A DNA stretch of 64,000 nt. It comes from Io17-Chloro-G2 sp034428715. GTDB lineage: Bacteria; Chloroflexota; Dehalococcoidia; Lucifugimonadales; UBA3495. The stretch lies in NCBI GenBank assembly GCA_034428715.1, contig DAOUHE010000178.1, positions 57,605 through 121,604 on the forward strand, in the 5' to 3' direction. Positions 36,056-45,070 of this stretch are shown in pieces. Every line of letters begins with the position of its first letter. The first letter of the stretch is position 1. Made by a program: the position numbers and the translations under genes. The notes under the pieces were generated by a model. The model was not told the origin of the DNA, made no database searches, and saw only the letters and a list, made by a program, of their open reading frames with translations.

Positions 36056-36937
36056 GTGAGCTTATTCATGGGAATCCTGGCTACCATCACAATTGGAATA
36101 GACCCATTTCTAGCTGGCTTCTTCGGTTTAGTGCTTTCGTGGCACGGGTTATTCACCTTCGTAGGCGTGGCCGTATCAGTATTCCTGGTGCATCGGTGGG
36201 GAACCCGGGAAGGCATGGGAGGAGACGAGATCTTGTCGGTGGCCGTTTGGTGCATCATCGGCGGTATCATCGGGGCCAGGGTTCTTCACATAATTGACTT
36301 TTGGGGCGCCGTTTATCAGCATGACCCTATAAGGATCATTTATGTTTGGCAGGGCGGGATTGCCGTAATAGGTGCTATATTAGGCGGGTTCGCCGGAGGG
36401 GCCCTTTACATCACCATTCGAAATTCCGACTGGTTCCTGTCGGCATGGCAACGCTTCTTCCGGTGGGCAGGCGAGCCCCATAAAGCCCCCTTGCCGGGTA
36501 TCGGCCATCTGGCCGACGTGGCGGCCCCCGCGGTGTTGATCTCCATGGCTATCGGGCGAATCGGCGATATCATTAACGGTGAGCACTTCGCCACGGCCAC
36601 CACGCTACCCTGGGGGGTCTTCTACACCCATCCCAACAGTCCGGGAGTGGTCCGCGCCGTGTCCCACCCCGCGGTGGCGTATGAGATCATCCTGGACATG
36701 GTGGTGCTGGCCATCATCTGGCCGTTGCGCCACCGGCTACGTCCGCGGGGAATGGTGTTTGTGCTTTACGGGACCCTGTATTCGATGGGAAGGTTCTTCC
36801 TGAGCTTCCTAAGGGTTGAGACCAACAGCTATGCCTTAGGGCTTAACGAGGCCCAGATAGTTTCCCTGATTATCATGGTGGTAGCAATACCGCTGTTGGT
36901 GTACAAGGCCCAGATAGTCAGGCCGGGGACCACTTAA
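36056..36937 (+). CDS. lgt: Prolipoprotein diacylglyceryl transferase
   Basis: Inner-membrane enzyme that attaches diacylglycerol to the lipobox Cys of prolipoproteins. The protein has 293 residues and about seven transmembrane segments. GVAVSVFLVHRWG lies in the first pair, and the conserved WQGGIAVIGAILGG follows. The Lgt signature reads AIGRIGDIINGEH. The residue matching E. coli Asn146 in this signature is Asp here, an unusual change at a position reported as needed in E. coli. The start may be GTG 36056 or ATG 36068. The lipoprotein at 61.7 kb would be a substrate. Confidence 0.9.
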   Translation: MSLFMGILATITIGIDPFLAGFFGLVLSWHGLFTFVGVAVSVFLVHRWGTREGMGGDEILSVAVWCIIGGIIGARVLHIIDFWGAVYQHDPIRIIYVWQGGIAVIGAILGGFAGGALYITIRNSDWFLSAWQRFFRWAGEPHKAPLPGIGHLADVAAPAVLISMAIGRIGDIINGEHFATATTLPWGVFYTHPNSPGVVRAVSHPAVAYEIILDMVVLAIIWPLRHRLRPRGMVFVLYGTLYSMGRFFLSFLRVETNSYALGLNEAQIVSLIIMVVAIPLLVYKAQIVRPGTT

Positions 36938-36950
36938 CCGTCTAAAGCCG

Positions 36951-38651
36951 CTAGCCGTTGGCGGGCCGGACGTCCGCCACCTTCAGCACCATGGTTTTTA
37001 CCCCGCGCCACCAGTCGGCCGAGAGGTGGTAAACCAGGTCGAGGTGGGAAGTGCCTTCAGGCCAGTCCTGCGCTTGGTTGAAGGCCAGCGCGGTCATTTC
37101 CTTCTCACCCTGGCCCACCACCAACTTTAAATGCTGAGAATCTTGGCCGATGTGCCGGGAGTCAAGCACTTTGACCCCCCGGCTCAAGAATAGCGGCTTC
37201 GAATTGCCTTTGCCGAATGGCTCTAGTTGGGAAAGCCAATCAAAGGTTTCATCCGTTAACTCGGCAAGGTTCACTTCCGCGTCTATGGTCAGACTGGGCG
37301 TGAGGTCCAAGGAACCCAGAGAAAGCTCCGCGGTTTTGGTCAACGCTTCTTCGAGCCGAGGCAGATTTTCCCGGAGAATTGTGAATCCAGCCGCCTGGGA
37401 GTGTCCGCCGAATTTTACGAATAGTTCCTCGCAGGCCTCGAAGGCCGATGCCATGTCGAACTGGGGTATACTCCTGCCGCTGGCGACCGCGTAATCGCCA
37501 TACAACGACATGGCGACGGCCGGCCGGTGGTAGATGTCGGCCAGCCTTCCGGCCACCAGTCCGGCCACGCCGGTTGCGATGTCTTTGTCGGCCACGAAAA
37601 GGATGGGCGGCAGAGGCCCCCCGGAATACTTCCTATCCAGACTTTCCATGGCTAACGCGTTTGCCATCTGGCTGGCACCCCGCCGGGACCGGTTCAGCCC
37701 TTCCAGAAGGTCGGCCATAGTCTCCGCTTCTTCGGTTGACTGGGTGGTCAACAGGGTGTAACTGTCGTGGGCGCTGCCCATCCGTCCGGCGGAGTTTATC
37801 CTGGGTGATATTTGGAACGATACCGTTTCCGAGTCGATGGCATTGCGTTCGACCCGTGCCCGCTGATACAACGCGTTCAAACCGGGGCGCCGCGTTTGGG
37901 CCAGTTCGATTAGGCCTTGCTGCACCAGATAGCGGTTTTCGTCGACCAGAGGCACCAGGTCGGCTATCGTTCCCAGGGCGGCAAGCTCCAGCAATGCGGG
38001 GCTCCACGGCTGCCCGTAGAACTCATATAAACCTTGTATCAGCTTGAACGCCAGACCCGCTCCACACAGGCCGGCAAATGGGTAGGTGACGCCTGGCAGG
38101 TTCGGGTCAAGAGTCGCCACCGTCTCCGGCAGTTCTGATTGGGGCACGTGGTGGTCGGTCACGATGACATCGGCGCCAAGCCTGCGGGCCTCCGCCACCT
38201 CCGCCACGGCAGTGACACCGGTGTCGACAGTGATGATCAGGGTCACCCCTTGATCCACCATGTATTGGATGGCGGGATTGGACAATCCATGCCCTTCGTC
38301 CGCCCGGCTGGGCAGGTAAGGCAATACCGGAATGCCCAACTCCCCTAAACCTTCCCCTAGAATAGCGGTCCCGGTGACACCGTCCACGTCGAAATCACCG
38401 AAGATACCAACCTTCTCTCCCTGCTTGACGGCCTTATATAGCCGTTGCACCGCCCGGTCCATACCCTGCAGCCGCTGGGGATCGTAGGGCAGCTTCTGGG
38501 GAGGGCTCAAGAAAACCTTTAGCTTCTCCGCGGTGTCGATACCCCGGCGAAGTAATACCTGCGCCGCGGCGGGTGGCAGGTCAGCGGGAAGCGAATGTGT
38601 CAAAGGAAGAGCAGGCAGGTCCCAGCGCTTAACCGTGTCACCAGCGTTCAT
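36951..38651 (-). CDS. recJ: Single-stranded-DNA-specific exonuclease RecJ
   Basis: 5'-3' single-strand DNA exonuclease for recombination and mismatch repair, in the DHH superfamily. Metal motifs are IFGDFDVDGVTGTA, LIITVDTGVTA and VIVTDHHVPQSELP. The DHHA1 region contains ISPRINSAGRMGSA and FGGHSQAAGFTI, and the C-terminal domain holds LEPFGKGNSKPLF. The frame extends to 38777, but ATG 38651 has a GGAGG about ten bases upstream and starts the family sequence. Length 566. It is preceded on the same strand by the broken membrane protein gene. Confidence 0.95.
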   Translation of the reverse strand: MNAGDTVKRWDLPALPLTHSLPADLPPAAAQVLLRRGIDTAEKLKVFLSPPQKLPYDPQRLQGMDRAVQRLYKAVKQGEKVGIFGDFDVDGVTGTAILGEGLGELGIPVLPYLPSRADEGHGLSNPAIQYMVDQGVTLIITVDTGVTAVAEVAEARRLGADVIVTDHHVPQSELPETVATLDPNLPGVTYPFAGLCGAGLAFKLIQGLYEFYGQPWSPALLELAALGTIADLVPLVDENRYLVQQGLIELAQTRRPGLNALYQRARVERNAIDSETVSFQISPRINSAGRMGSAHDSYTLLTTQSTEEAETMADLLEGLNRSRRGASQMANALAMESLDRKYSGGPLPPILFVADKDIATGVAGLVAGRLADIYHRPAVAMSLYGDYAVASGRSIPQFDMASAFEACEELFVKFGGHSQAAGFTILRENLPRLEEALTKTAELSLGSLDLTPSLTIDAEVNLAELTDETFDWLSQLEPFGKGNSKPLFLSRGVKVLDSRHIGQDSQHLKLVVGQGEKEMTALAFNQAQDWPEGTSHLDLVYHLSADWWRGVKTMVLKVADVRPANG

Positions 38652-39167
38652 GTTGAATTTGCCTCCACTTACTTTGACCGTGTCCAGAGTTGTTAGAGTT
38701 TCTTCGGTTGACCCGGCCCAGGTTGGTGCGGGAAACCTTTTCGGCCCAATTCCCGATGAGGATATACCGGAAATCATACCCCATCAGCGTGTCCACTGCG
38801 CCCCACAGGGTATATAGCAACAGTAAGAACCATCCCGTGCCTAAGGTCAAGTCCACGCGGGAGGGCAGGTTGGCGGACATGGTGAGGGTAACCAGTGCCA
38901 GCATGACCATTTGGATCACCGCCGCCTGGAGGGATTGAAAGGAGGCCCAGGGCATTTGACGGCGGTGAAACCGGCGAGATATGAAGTAGGAGATAGCCGG
39001 TCATATGGCAAAAGCCACCGGCGCCGGAAGCAGCAAAATTGCCAGGGGAACGCCAAATATCAGTGCCCCGGCATGGGCCAAGCCGCCGCCCAGCTTCTCT
39101 GTGCGGGAGTAGGCGCCGTTTTCAGATTGATCTATCAGGCCCCGCCGCCGAGCCTGGGGCCCGTCAT
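38638..39167 (-). pseudogene. DUF4870-like membrane protein, frameshift and in-frame TGA
   Basis: A coding stretch between fabF and recJ that no intact ORF covers. Its ATG at 39167 overlaps the fabF stop codon (ATGA), as expected for a coupled downstream gene. It reads MTGPRLGGGA, then leaves frame at GGGG (39140-39143 on the plus strand); one extra G restores GLIDQSENGAYSRTEKLGG. The frame continues through two hydrophobic helices (LAHAGALIFG, LAILLLPAPVAFAI) to a TGA at 39001-39003. It then stays open as PAISYFISRR..SLQAAVIQMVM, with further membrane segments, to 38638. The layout resembles DUF4870 proteins. Two lesions suggest decay, though sequence errors are possible. Confidence 0.6.
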
Positions 39168-40417
39168 TTGACCTCGCCGGGGTCGGTGAAAACCAACACC
39201 GAGTTGTGCCCGCCGAATCCGAATGAGTTGCTCATCGCCACCGAGATCTTCCGTTTCGCTGGGTCATTGGCGGTGTAATTCAAGTCGCAATCCGGATCCT
39301 GATCTTGAAGATTTATCGTCGGTGGGATGATGCCGTCGCGCATGGCTAATATGCAGAATGCCGCTTCCAGCGCGCCGCCCGCGCCCAGCAGATGCCCGGT
39401 CATCGATTTCGTGGAGCTGATAGGTACCCGGTGGGCCTCATCGCCCAATGCCAGTTTTATCGCCTGGGTTTCCTGGCGGTCGTTCATCGGGGTTGAAGTG
39501 CCGTGGGCGTTGATGTAGTCCACCTGGGAAGGCTCGATACCCGCGTTCTCCAGCGCAAGTTTCATGGCGTTGGCCGCGCTCTGCCCGGTGGGAGAAGGTT
39601 CGGTAAGGTGATAGGCGTCGGAGGTGGCCCCGTAACCCCGCAGCTCGGCCAGTGGCGGCACACCGCGGCGTTCCGCGCTCTCCTGGCTCTCTAGCACCAG
39701 GACGGCCGAGCCCTCTGCCAAGACAAACCCGTCGCGGTTCACGTCAAAAGGCCGGCTGGCCTGCTGGGGATTTTCATTGTTCCGTGAGAGCGCCCGCAGC
39801 GCGTTGAACCCGGACACGGCGATGGGATAGATTGCCGCCTCGCTGCCGCCGGCCAGAACCACATCCTCCTGGCCACGCCGGACCATCTCCCAACCCTGGC
39901 CCAAGGCGTCGGCCCCGCTGGAGCATGAAGAGACCACGCAGTAATTGGCGCCCATGGAACCGGTGACCATCGACACCTGGGCCGAGGCCATATCGCAAAG
40001 CATCATAGGAATCGTAAATGGTGACACCCTTTTGGGGCCCCTGGTGTTCAACACCTCGAGTTGCTGGGAAAGGGTGATAACCCCGCCGATCCCACTGCCG
40101 ATGATGACTCCGACCCGGTAGGGGTCCATGGTTTCCTGGGTCAATCGGGCATCGCGGCACGCTTCAATGGCCGCCACCGCCGCAAATTGGGCAAACCGGT
40201 CCATGCGCCGGGCAGTTTTCCGGTCCAAGTAGTCTTCCGGGTCAAAGCCTTTGACTTCGCCCGCGAAGTTGGTGTCGAATCCCTCTGTGTCGAATGCCGT
40301 AATGAGATCTACACCGGAACGGCCGGAAACCAGTCCGTTCCAGGTCGTTTCAACGTCCAACCCAAGGGGGCTGACAATCCCCAGGCCCGTGATGAATACG
40401 CGGCGATTTTCAGTCAT
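39164..40417 (-). CDS. fabF: Beta-ketoacyl-ACP synthase II
   Basis: Condensing enzyme of type II fatty acid synthesis, 417 residues, thiolase fold. It starts RRVFITGLGIVSPLG. The active-site Cys is in VVSSCSSGADALG, and the two His residues are in NAHGTSTPMND and SMTGHLLGAGG. RPFDVNRDGFVLAEG and NSFGFGGHN are the other KAS signatures. Its stop overlaps the start of the DUF4870-like pseudogene. Acyl carrier protein and FabG genes are not adjacent. A second KAS gene is at 46.5 kb. Confidence 0.93.
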   Translation of the reverse strand: MTENRRVFITGLGIVSPLGLDVETTWNGLVSGRSGVDLITAFDTEGFDTNFAGEVKGFDPEDYLDRKTARRMDRFAQFAAVAAIEACRDARLTQETMDPYRVGVIIGSGIGGVITLSQQLEVLNTRGPKRVSPFTIPMMLCDMASAQVSMVTGSMGANYCVVSSCSSGADALGQGWEMVRRGQEDVVLAGGSEAAIYPIAVSGFNALRALSRNNENPQQASRPFDVNRDGFVLAEGSAVLVLESQESAERRGVPPLAELRGYGATSDAYHLTEPSPTGQSAANAMKLALENAGIEPSQVDYINAHGTSTPMNDRQETQAIKLALGDEAHRVPISSTKSMTGHLLGAGGALEAAFCILAMRDGIIPPTINLQDQDPDCDLNYTANDPAKRKISVAMSNSFGFGGHNSVLVFTDPGEVK

Positions 40418-40656
40418 AAAATCAACATCTGGTCAATTGGTCTAAGGAGAACCGAGGCATGACCAAGGAATGGAAGGGAACCAGCGTGGCCTTCGCCCTT
40501 CATGCTCCTGACTTCCCGTGGCCTTTCCCGGAAGGGACTTTCGTGTGCCATGCCTAATTGAAAATGAGCTTTGGTCACCAACGCCGGCGCCCGTCAACGA
40601 TTCGATGTTCCGCTAACGGGACCCGGCGATGATAGACCGTTCGAAGCTAAGAGATA

Positions 40657-42474
40657 TTATTCAGACGCCGCCGGTTTGGCTGCCTTGCGGCGCCTGGATT
40701 CTTTACCGCGGGTATCACCGCCCACGCCGTCTAGGATAACGGTTATCTCGCTGATGCGGCCAGCGATGGTTAGTGACAATTCGTTCCGGCCCGGTGTCAA
40801 CGGGTCGGATAAAGCCCTGAGCGATTCCGTCAAATCATTGATTTGGTTGCCTACGTTTTCCACCACCTCCCGGCGCGCGTTGGCCAGAGGTTGAGAGACG
40901 GATTTGAGTTTTTCGGCCAATTCGCCGACGCCCTGAGAGATATTGTCGCCCAGTCCTTTACCCGCGGCGGATACGGGATCCGACCAGGTGCGAAGGCTTT
41001 CAACCGCTTCGCCGATACGCGACGTTATCGAGTCGCCCAGATCCCTGCTGGACGCGGCCAACCGCAAACGGTAGGACCGTAGAATGCGGAAGATGCGCCG
41101 GTACAGATCGTCTACCGGGGTCAGCCGGTCTGAATACCGGTCAAACAGGTCTCTGCTCTCTTGCATGGTCCATCTGGGATCATGGTGGACCAGTTGGCGG
41201 CCCGTGTAGAGGTGGTATGGCCGCATCTCGCCGGGTTGCAGCAGGTCGCCATTTTCGGCCAGGGGCGTCAGATCATTCCAGTTGGAGGTCGCCGGCAAAG
41301 GCGTCAAGAGATTCACGGTCTGGTATTTGCTAAGCTGGGCCACCCAATCGGCCATTCGCATGATGGTGTCTTCCGTGTCGTAAGGCAGGCCGATGATAGT
41401 CATGGCGACCACGGAGAAGCCCATTTCATTGAGGACGACCAAGTCCCTATGGACTTGGCCGGGTTCCTGCCGTTTATTCACCAGCTTAAGGGCTTCGGCG
41501 TTATCCGATTCCACTCCCACGTAAATCATGTCTATGTTCACGTCGGACATGGCGTTCGCCAGCTCCGGGTCCTGACCGATCTCCGCCCTGGCCTGGCAGA
41601 TCATGTACATATCGTCGGTACGGCCCTTCCAGCCGTGGAGACGCGCCAACCGTTCGTCTCGGTATTTGACCGCCCGTAACGGCGGAGGATGCAGGTCGTC
41701 GGAAATGAAGACCTGAAACTTTCCATTGCGTGAGGAGTGGATCAAACCATCCGCTGCCAGCTCGCGCAATTGGTCCAATCGCTTGTATTCGGTTTCTCGG
41801 CTAATCAGGCGATAACCCAGGAATTGCTGGATCACCTGGCAATAGGTGCACTTTTCAGTGCAGCCTCTGACGGTTTCCAGAACCCCTCCGGCCATGGGGT
41901 TGGACGAGGAAAGGTCCTTGATGGACCGGAAGTCGGGCAGTTCCACAAAATCCGGCGCCACCAACCCGGACCGCCGGGTTTGTACCACGTTGCCATCTTC
42001 CAGGTAAGAGATTCCTGGTATCTTGTGCAGGTACTGGTTCCGCTCGCCCGCCTTGTGGTCCAACAGGGTGTCGCACAATTGGCCGACGATGTCCTCGGCT
42101 TCCCGTTGGACGACGACATCAAAATGTCCGTAATCAAAGGCTTCTTCCGCCAATGGTCCCATTTGAGGACCGCCGCCAATGGTTATCAAACCGGGGTGAA
42201 ACTCTTTGGCTTGCCGGGCTATCTGGTAGCCTCTGGGCGCTTCATTAATCAACGCGGTGATCATCAGGATGTCAACGCCGTCCAGGTCTTTATCGGGGTC
42301 AATCAAGCCCGACCGGTCTTCGAACCAAATCTCCCGGTCGTACACGTGGGTACCCTGCCACTGGGCCAACGCCCCGGATAGGAAAAGCATTCCCTGTCTG
42401 GGAATAGCGATGTATTCGAAATTCCCACCCGCCGATGCCGGCTGAAGCAACACCACCCGTTTTCTACTAGCCAT
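40657..42474 (-). CDS. B12-binding-domain radical SAM protein with C-terminal 29-residue repeats
   Basis: Radical SAM enzyme of 605 residues. The N-terminal 170 residues form a B12-binding-like domain, with GGGPQMGPLAEEAFDYGHFDVVVQREAED. The 4Fe-4S site CTEKCTYCQ follows, and then a barrel with MIYVGVESDNAEALKLVNKRQ and VVAMTIIGLPYDTEDTI. Relatives include hopanoid and lipid-modifying enzymes, methylthiotransferases and BchE-like cyclases; the reaction is unknown. The tail at residues 479-583 has four tandem units of 29 residues (last partial), consensus L..I...I.E..ESL..LSDPL....R.E, predicted amphipathic. The final residues are basic. I know of no such tail in this family. Confidence 0.85.
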   Translation of the reverse strand: MASRKRVVLLQPASAGGNFEYIAIPRQGMLFLSGALAQWQGTHVYDREIWFEDRSGLIDPDKDLDGVDILMITALINEAPRGYQIARQAKEFHPGLITIGGGPQMGPLAEEAFDYGHFDVVVQREAEDIVGQLCDTLLDHKAGERNQYLHKIPGISYLEDGNVVQTRRSGLVAPDFVELPDFRSIKDLSSSNPMAGGVLETVRGCTEKCTYCQVIQQFLGYRLISRETEYKRLDQLRELAADGLIHSSRNGKFQVFISDDLHPPPLRAVKYRDERLARLHGWKGRTDDMYMICQARAEIGQDPELANAMSDVNIDMIYVGVESDNAEALKLVNKRQEPGQVHRDLVVLNEMGFSVVAMTIIGLPYDTEDTIMRMADWVAQLSKYQTVNLLTPLPATSNWNDLTPLAENGDLLQPGEMRPYHLYTGRQLVHHDPRWTMQESRDLFDRYSDRLTPVDDLYRRIFRILRSYRLRLAASSRDLGDSITSRIGEAVESLRTWSDPVSAAGKGLGDNISQGVGELAEKLKSVSQPLANARREVVENVGNQINDLTESLRALSDPLTPGRNELSLTIAGRISEITVILDGVGGDTRGKESRRRKAAKPAASE

Positions 42475-42783
42475 TTCCGCTCCCGTTTCCCCCTTCGAGC
42501 CAAGATTGTCCGTGCCGTTTTAACCTTGGGGAAACTATTTTTAAACAACCGTTGCCATTTAAGTTCATTTGTTGAATGTCAATGGACACGGAGAGTCGAG
42601 TAAACGCATTTAACCCATCGGTGACGATAAGTTATTATACAGCAACCTCGTCGGCATTGACACGGCTGAAAAAGCGCCGATTTCGATCTAACGGCTGCCA
42701 TTCCCGCCACATTTTTGGCGCTGGTTAAGGCGGTTTGCAAGGCACTGGGGCATTTGACTCTAGCTTCGATCGAAAGCGAATCC
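42475..42783. other. Intergenic region, 309 bp
   Basis: Lies upstream of the radical SAM gene and downstream of an LLM gene, both leftward. Apart from the promoter at 42634-42663 I see no gene, repeat or riboswitch. Confidence 0.4.
42634..42663 (-). promoter_or_regulatory. Probable promoter of radical SAM gene
   Basis: On the minus strand: GTGTCA (42658-42663), 18-base spacer, then consensus TATAAT (42634-42639). It would start transcription near 42627, leaving a leader of about 150 bases ahead of ATG 42474. Confidence 0.5.
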
Positions 42784-43731
42784 CTACCTGAGTTGCGGGA
42801 TCATCTCATTGGCGATGGTTTCTAAGTGCCGCTCCCGGTCTTCCCGCGGGCAGGCAACACTGAAGATGATGTGCCGAGCGCCGGCGCTGATGTATTCCTT
42901 GAGCCGGGCGGCGCAATTTTCCACTGGGCCCAATAGGCAATACCGGTGGACTATCTCTATGAACTCGGACCCGTACAGATAACGTCCTCCCAGTTCCTTG
43001 GCAGCCACCTGGGCGGCCTCTTCCACCGTCGGATATATCGAGATGTATGGCATGAAAGCCCATTGGAATAACGAAAGGTCCCGGTTCATCTGAGAAGCGG
43101 TATCCTGGATCTTGGCCACGCTGTCCCGGTAGCGTTGGGGGTCGTAGAAATACGGCAACCAGCCATCGCCGTATTTCACCGCACGCAGCATGGCGGCATC
43201 CCGCCGTCCTGACACCCAAATGGGTGGGTGCGGCTGCTGGACGGGATGAGGGTTGATGGCGGCATCAGCCAGTTGGAAATGATGCCCTTTAAGGTTCACA
43301 GACTCTTGTGTCCAAAGCTGGGTAAGGGCCTCTAGGCATTCGTTGGTCCTGCGGCCCCGTTGCCTAACGTCCAAGCCGGCCGCCGCAAATTCCACCGGAA
43401 ACTCTCCACCGATGCCCACGCCCAAGGTCAACCGCCCGCCCGAAGCTATGTCCAAGGTGGTGGTAAGTTTGGCTAAGACCAAAGGGTGATAAAAAGGGGC
43501 CAGCAAGATAGACGAGAGCAGCCTGATCTTTTCCGTGGCCCCGGCCGCCACTGCCAACAACGGCAGAACCGCATGGGTCGGTCCGGGAGGGCTTCCCCGC
43601 ATGAAGTGTTCACCGGCGGAGAAATACTCGTACCCCAACTCCTCCATCCATTTGGCTTGGGAGGCAATGTGGGCAGCTCCTAAAGCCGCTCCAATCCCGA
43701 AATGCAGGTCCGGCGTGGTCATGATCTTCAC
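42784..43731 (-). CDS. LLM-class F420-dependent oxidoreductase
   Basis: Luciferase-like oxidoreductase of 315 residues in the short, F420-type style. Segments are DLHFGIGAALGAAHIASQAKWMEELGYEYFSAGEHF, KIRLLSSILLAPFYHPLVLAK and the barrel hallmark IASGGRLTLGVGIGGEF, with a C-terminal AGARHIIFSV. The start may be GTG 43731 or ATG 43722, both near GGGGAG. The enzyme probably uses F420H2 or FMNH2; substrate unknown. No partner gene is adjacent: the next leftward gene is the radical SAM protein, 309 bases away. Confidence 0.88.
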   Translation of the reverse strand: MKIMTTPDLHFGIGAALGAAHIASQAKWMEELGYEYFSAGEHFMRGSPPGPTHAVLPLLAVAAGATEKIRLLSSILLAPFYHPLVLAKLTTTLDIASGGRLTLGVGIGGEFPVEFAAAGLDVRQRGRRTNECLEALTQLWTQESVNLKGHHFQLADAAINPHPVQQPHPPIWVSGRRDAAMLRAVKYGDGWLPYFYDPQRYRDSVAKIQDTASQMNRDLSLFQWAFMPYISIYPTVEEAAQVAAKELGGRYLYGSEFIEIVHRYCLLGPVENCAARLKEYISAGARHIIFSVACPREDRERHLETIANEMIPQLR

Positions 43732-44042
43732 GTCTCCCCAAGCGGCTGAAGATTTGCAGCATGGTTTTCATCAACCTGACCTGGAAAGAAGGCAGCAGAT
43801 TGCAGCTTAAAAATCATCGGATCATGTTGGTCATGCTGTGATGCCGGGAATGGAATGAACGAGGTCCATGTTACCGTAAGGTTAATGACAATCCAATCTG
43901 AACTGGATATCATTTATCTGGCTTCTTCATTCTTTTTGCCTGCAGGGGCTTTAAAGGTCCTGTTGGGGGCGGCGTTGGATTCGGATAGGCGGCCGGTGTG
44001 ATCGCCAAATGTGATCTCCGGCGGACGGGACCGAGGTTTGTG

Positions 44043-44993
44043 ATGCTGGTTTTAGTGACCGGGGCGACCGGTTTTTTGGGGCGCCGGGTGGTCAGCGAAC
44101 TACAGGCGCGGCGTCACACGGTTCGGTGCCTGGTCCACACTCCTGGCGGCGAACGGATATTCCCCGACCGCACCCCGGACATCTACTATGGGAACGTTAC
44201 CGACGCCGAAGCCCTCGCCGAAGCGGCCAAGGGCGTAGAGATTGTGATTCATCTGGTGGCGATCATTCGCCAGCGCAGGCGCGCCACATTCGAAACCATC
44301 AATCAGGTGGGCACGGCAAACGTCGTTGCCGCGGCGAAGGAGAGCGGTGTAAAGCACTTTATACACATTTCAGCCAACGGGGTTGCCAACGACGTAAAGT
44401 TCAGGTATCTCTACAGCAAATGGCAAGGAGAGCAGGCAGTCATCAACAGCGGCCTGCCCTACACCATTCTGAGGCCGACCCTCATGTTTGGGCCCGGCGA
44501 CGAGTTTCTTAATACCTTGGCGGGGTTGGCTCGGATCTTCCCCCTGGTGCCGGTGGCCGGAGCGGGGCGCAACCGGTATCAACCGATCGCGGTGGAAGAC
44601 GTGGCGCGTTGCGTCGCATTGTCCGTCGACCGGCAAGATCTTAAGGGGAAAACGCTAGATATAGGCGGTCCGGACCAGCTTAGCTATAACGCGATAGTAT
44701 CGATCGTCGCCAGGACTTTGGGGGAAAAGCGTTGGCGGATCCACCTGCCCGTCTGGATGATGCACCTGGGCGCTCTGGCATTACAGGTGTTTCAACCCCG
44801 CCCGGCGGTCACCGTGGACCAACTGAGGATGTTGGGCATACGCAACGTCGGCGAACCGGGTATCGTGGAGCAATCCTTCGACTTTACCCCGAGGACCTTG
44901 GAAGGTAACATAGATTTCGTCAGGTCTGTGACGGCCGCCGATGGGTTGAAGATCGCACTGGGGATCATGCAGGCGCGGATACGGGACCATTGA
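44043..44993 (+). CDS. NDUFA9-like NAD(P)-binding reductase (extended SDR)
   Basis: Atypical short-chain dehydrogenase of 316 residues, similar to the NDUFA9/complex I accessory subfamily. The Rossmann motif is VTGATGFLGRRVV, followed by YYGNVTDAEAL, VIHLVAIIRQRR, and the segment YLYSKWQGEQAV with the YxxxK catalytic pair. RPTLMFGPGDEFLNTL is typical of the subfamily. The frame extends to 43998, but ATG 44043 has GAGG six bases upstream and opens on the Rossmann strand. Some relatives act in quinone or isoprenoid metabolism. Role unknown here. Confidence 0.83.
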   Translation: MLVLVTGATGFLGRRVVSELQARRHTVRCLVHTPGGERIFPDRTPDIYYGNVTDAEALAEAAKGVEIVIHLVAIIRQRRRATFETINQVGTANVVAAAKESGVKHFIHISANGVANDVKFRYLYSKWQGEQAVINSGLPYTILRPTLMFGPGDEFLNTLAGLARIFPLVPVAGAGRNRYQPIAVEDVARCVALSVDRQDLKGKTLDIGGPDQLSYNAIVSIVARTLGEKRWRIHLPVWMMHLGALALQVFQPRPAVTVDQLRMLGIRNVGEPGIVEQSFDFTPRTLEGNIDFVRSVTAADGLKIALGIMQARIRDH

Positions 44994-45070
44994 ATCTTTC
45001 CTGGTATCACCCGCTATCTCGATCCCTTATTTCTGGTTCCATTTAGCATACCGCCGGTTTCTAGAGGCAC

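Noticed and set aside
42475..42783. Cobalamin riboswitch ahead of the B12-binding radical SAM gene
   Set aside because: The conserved B12-box pattern is absent from the leader; only a simple promoter is seen.
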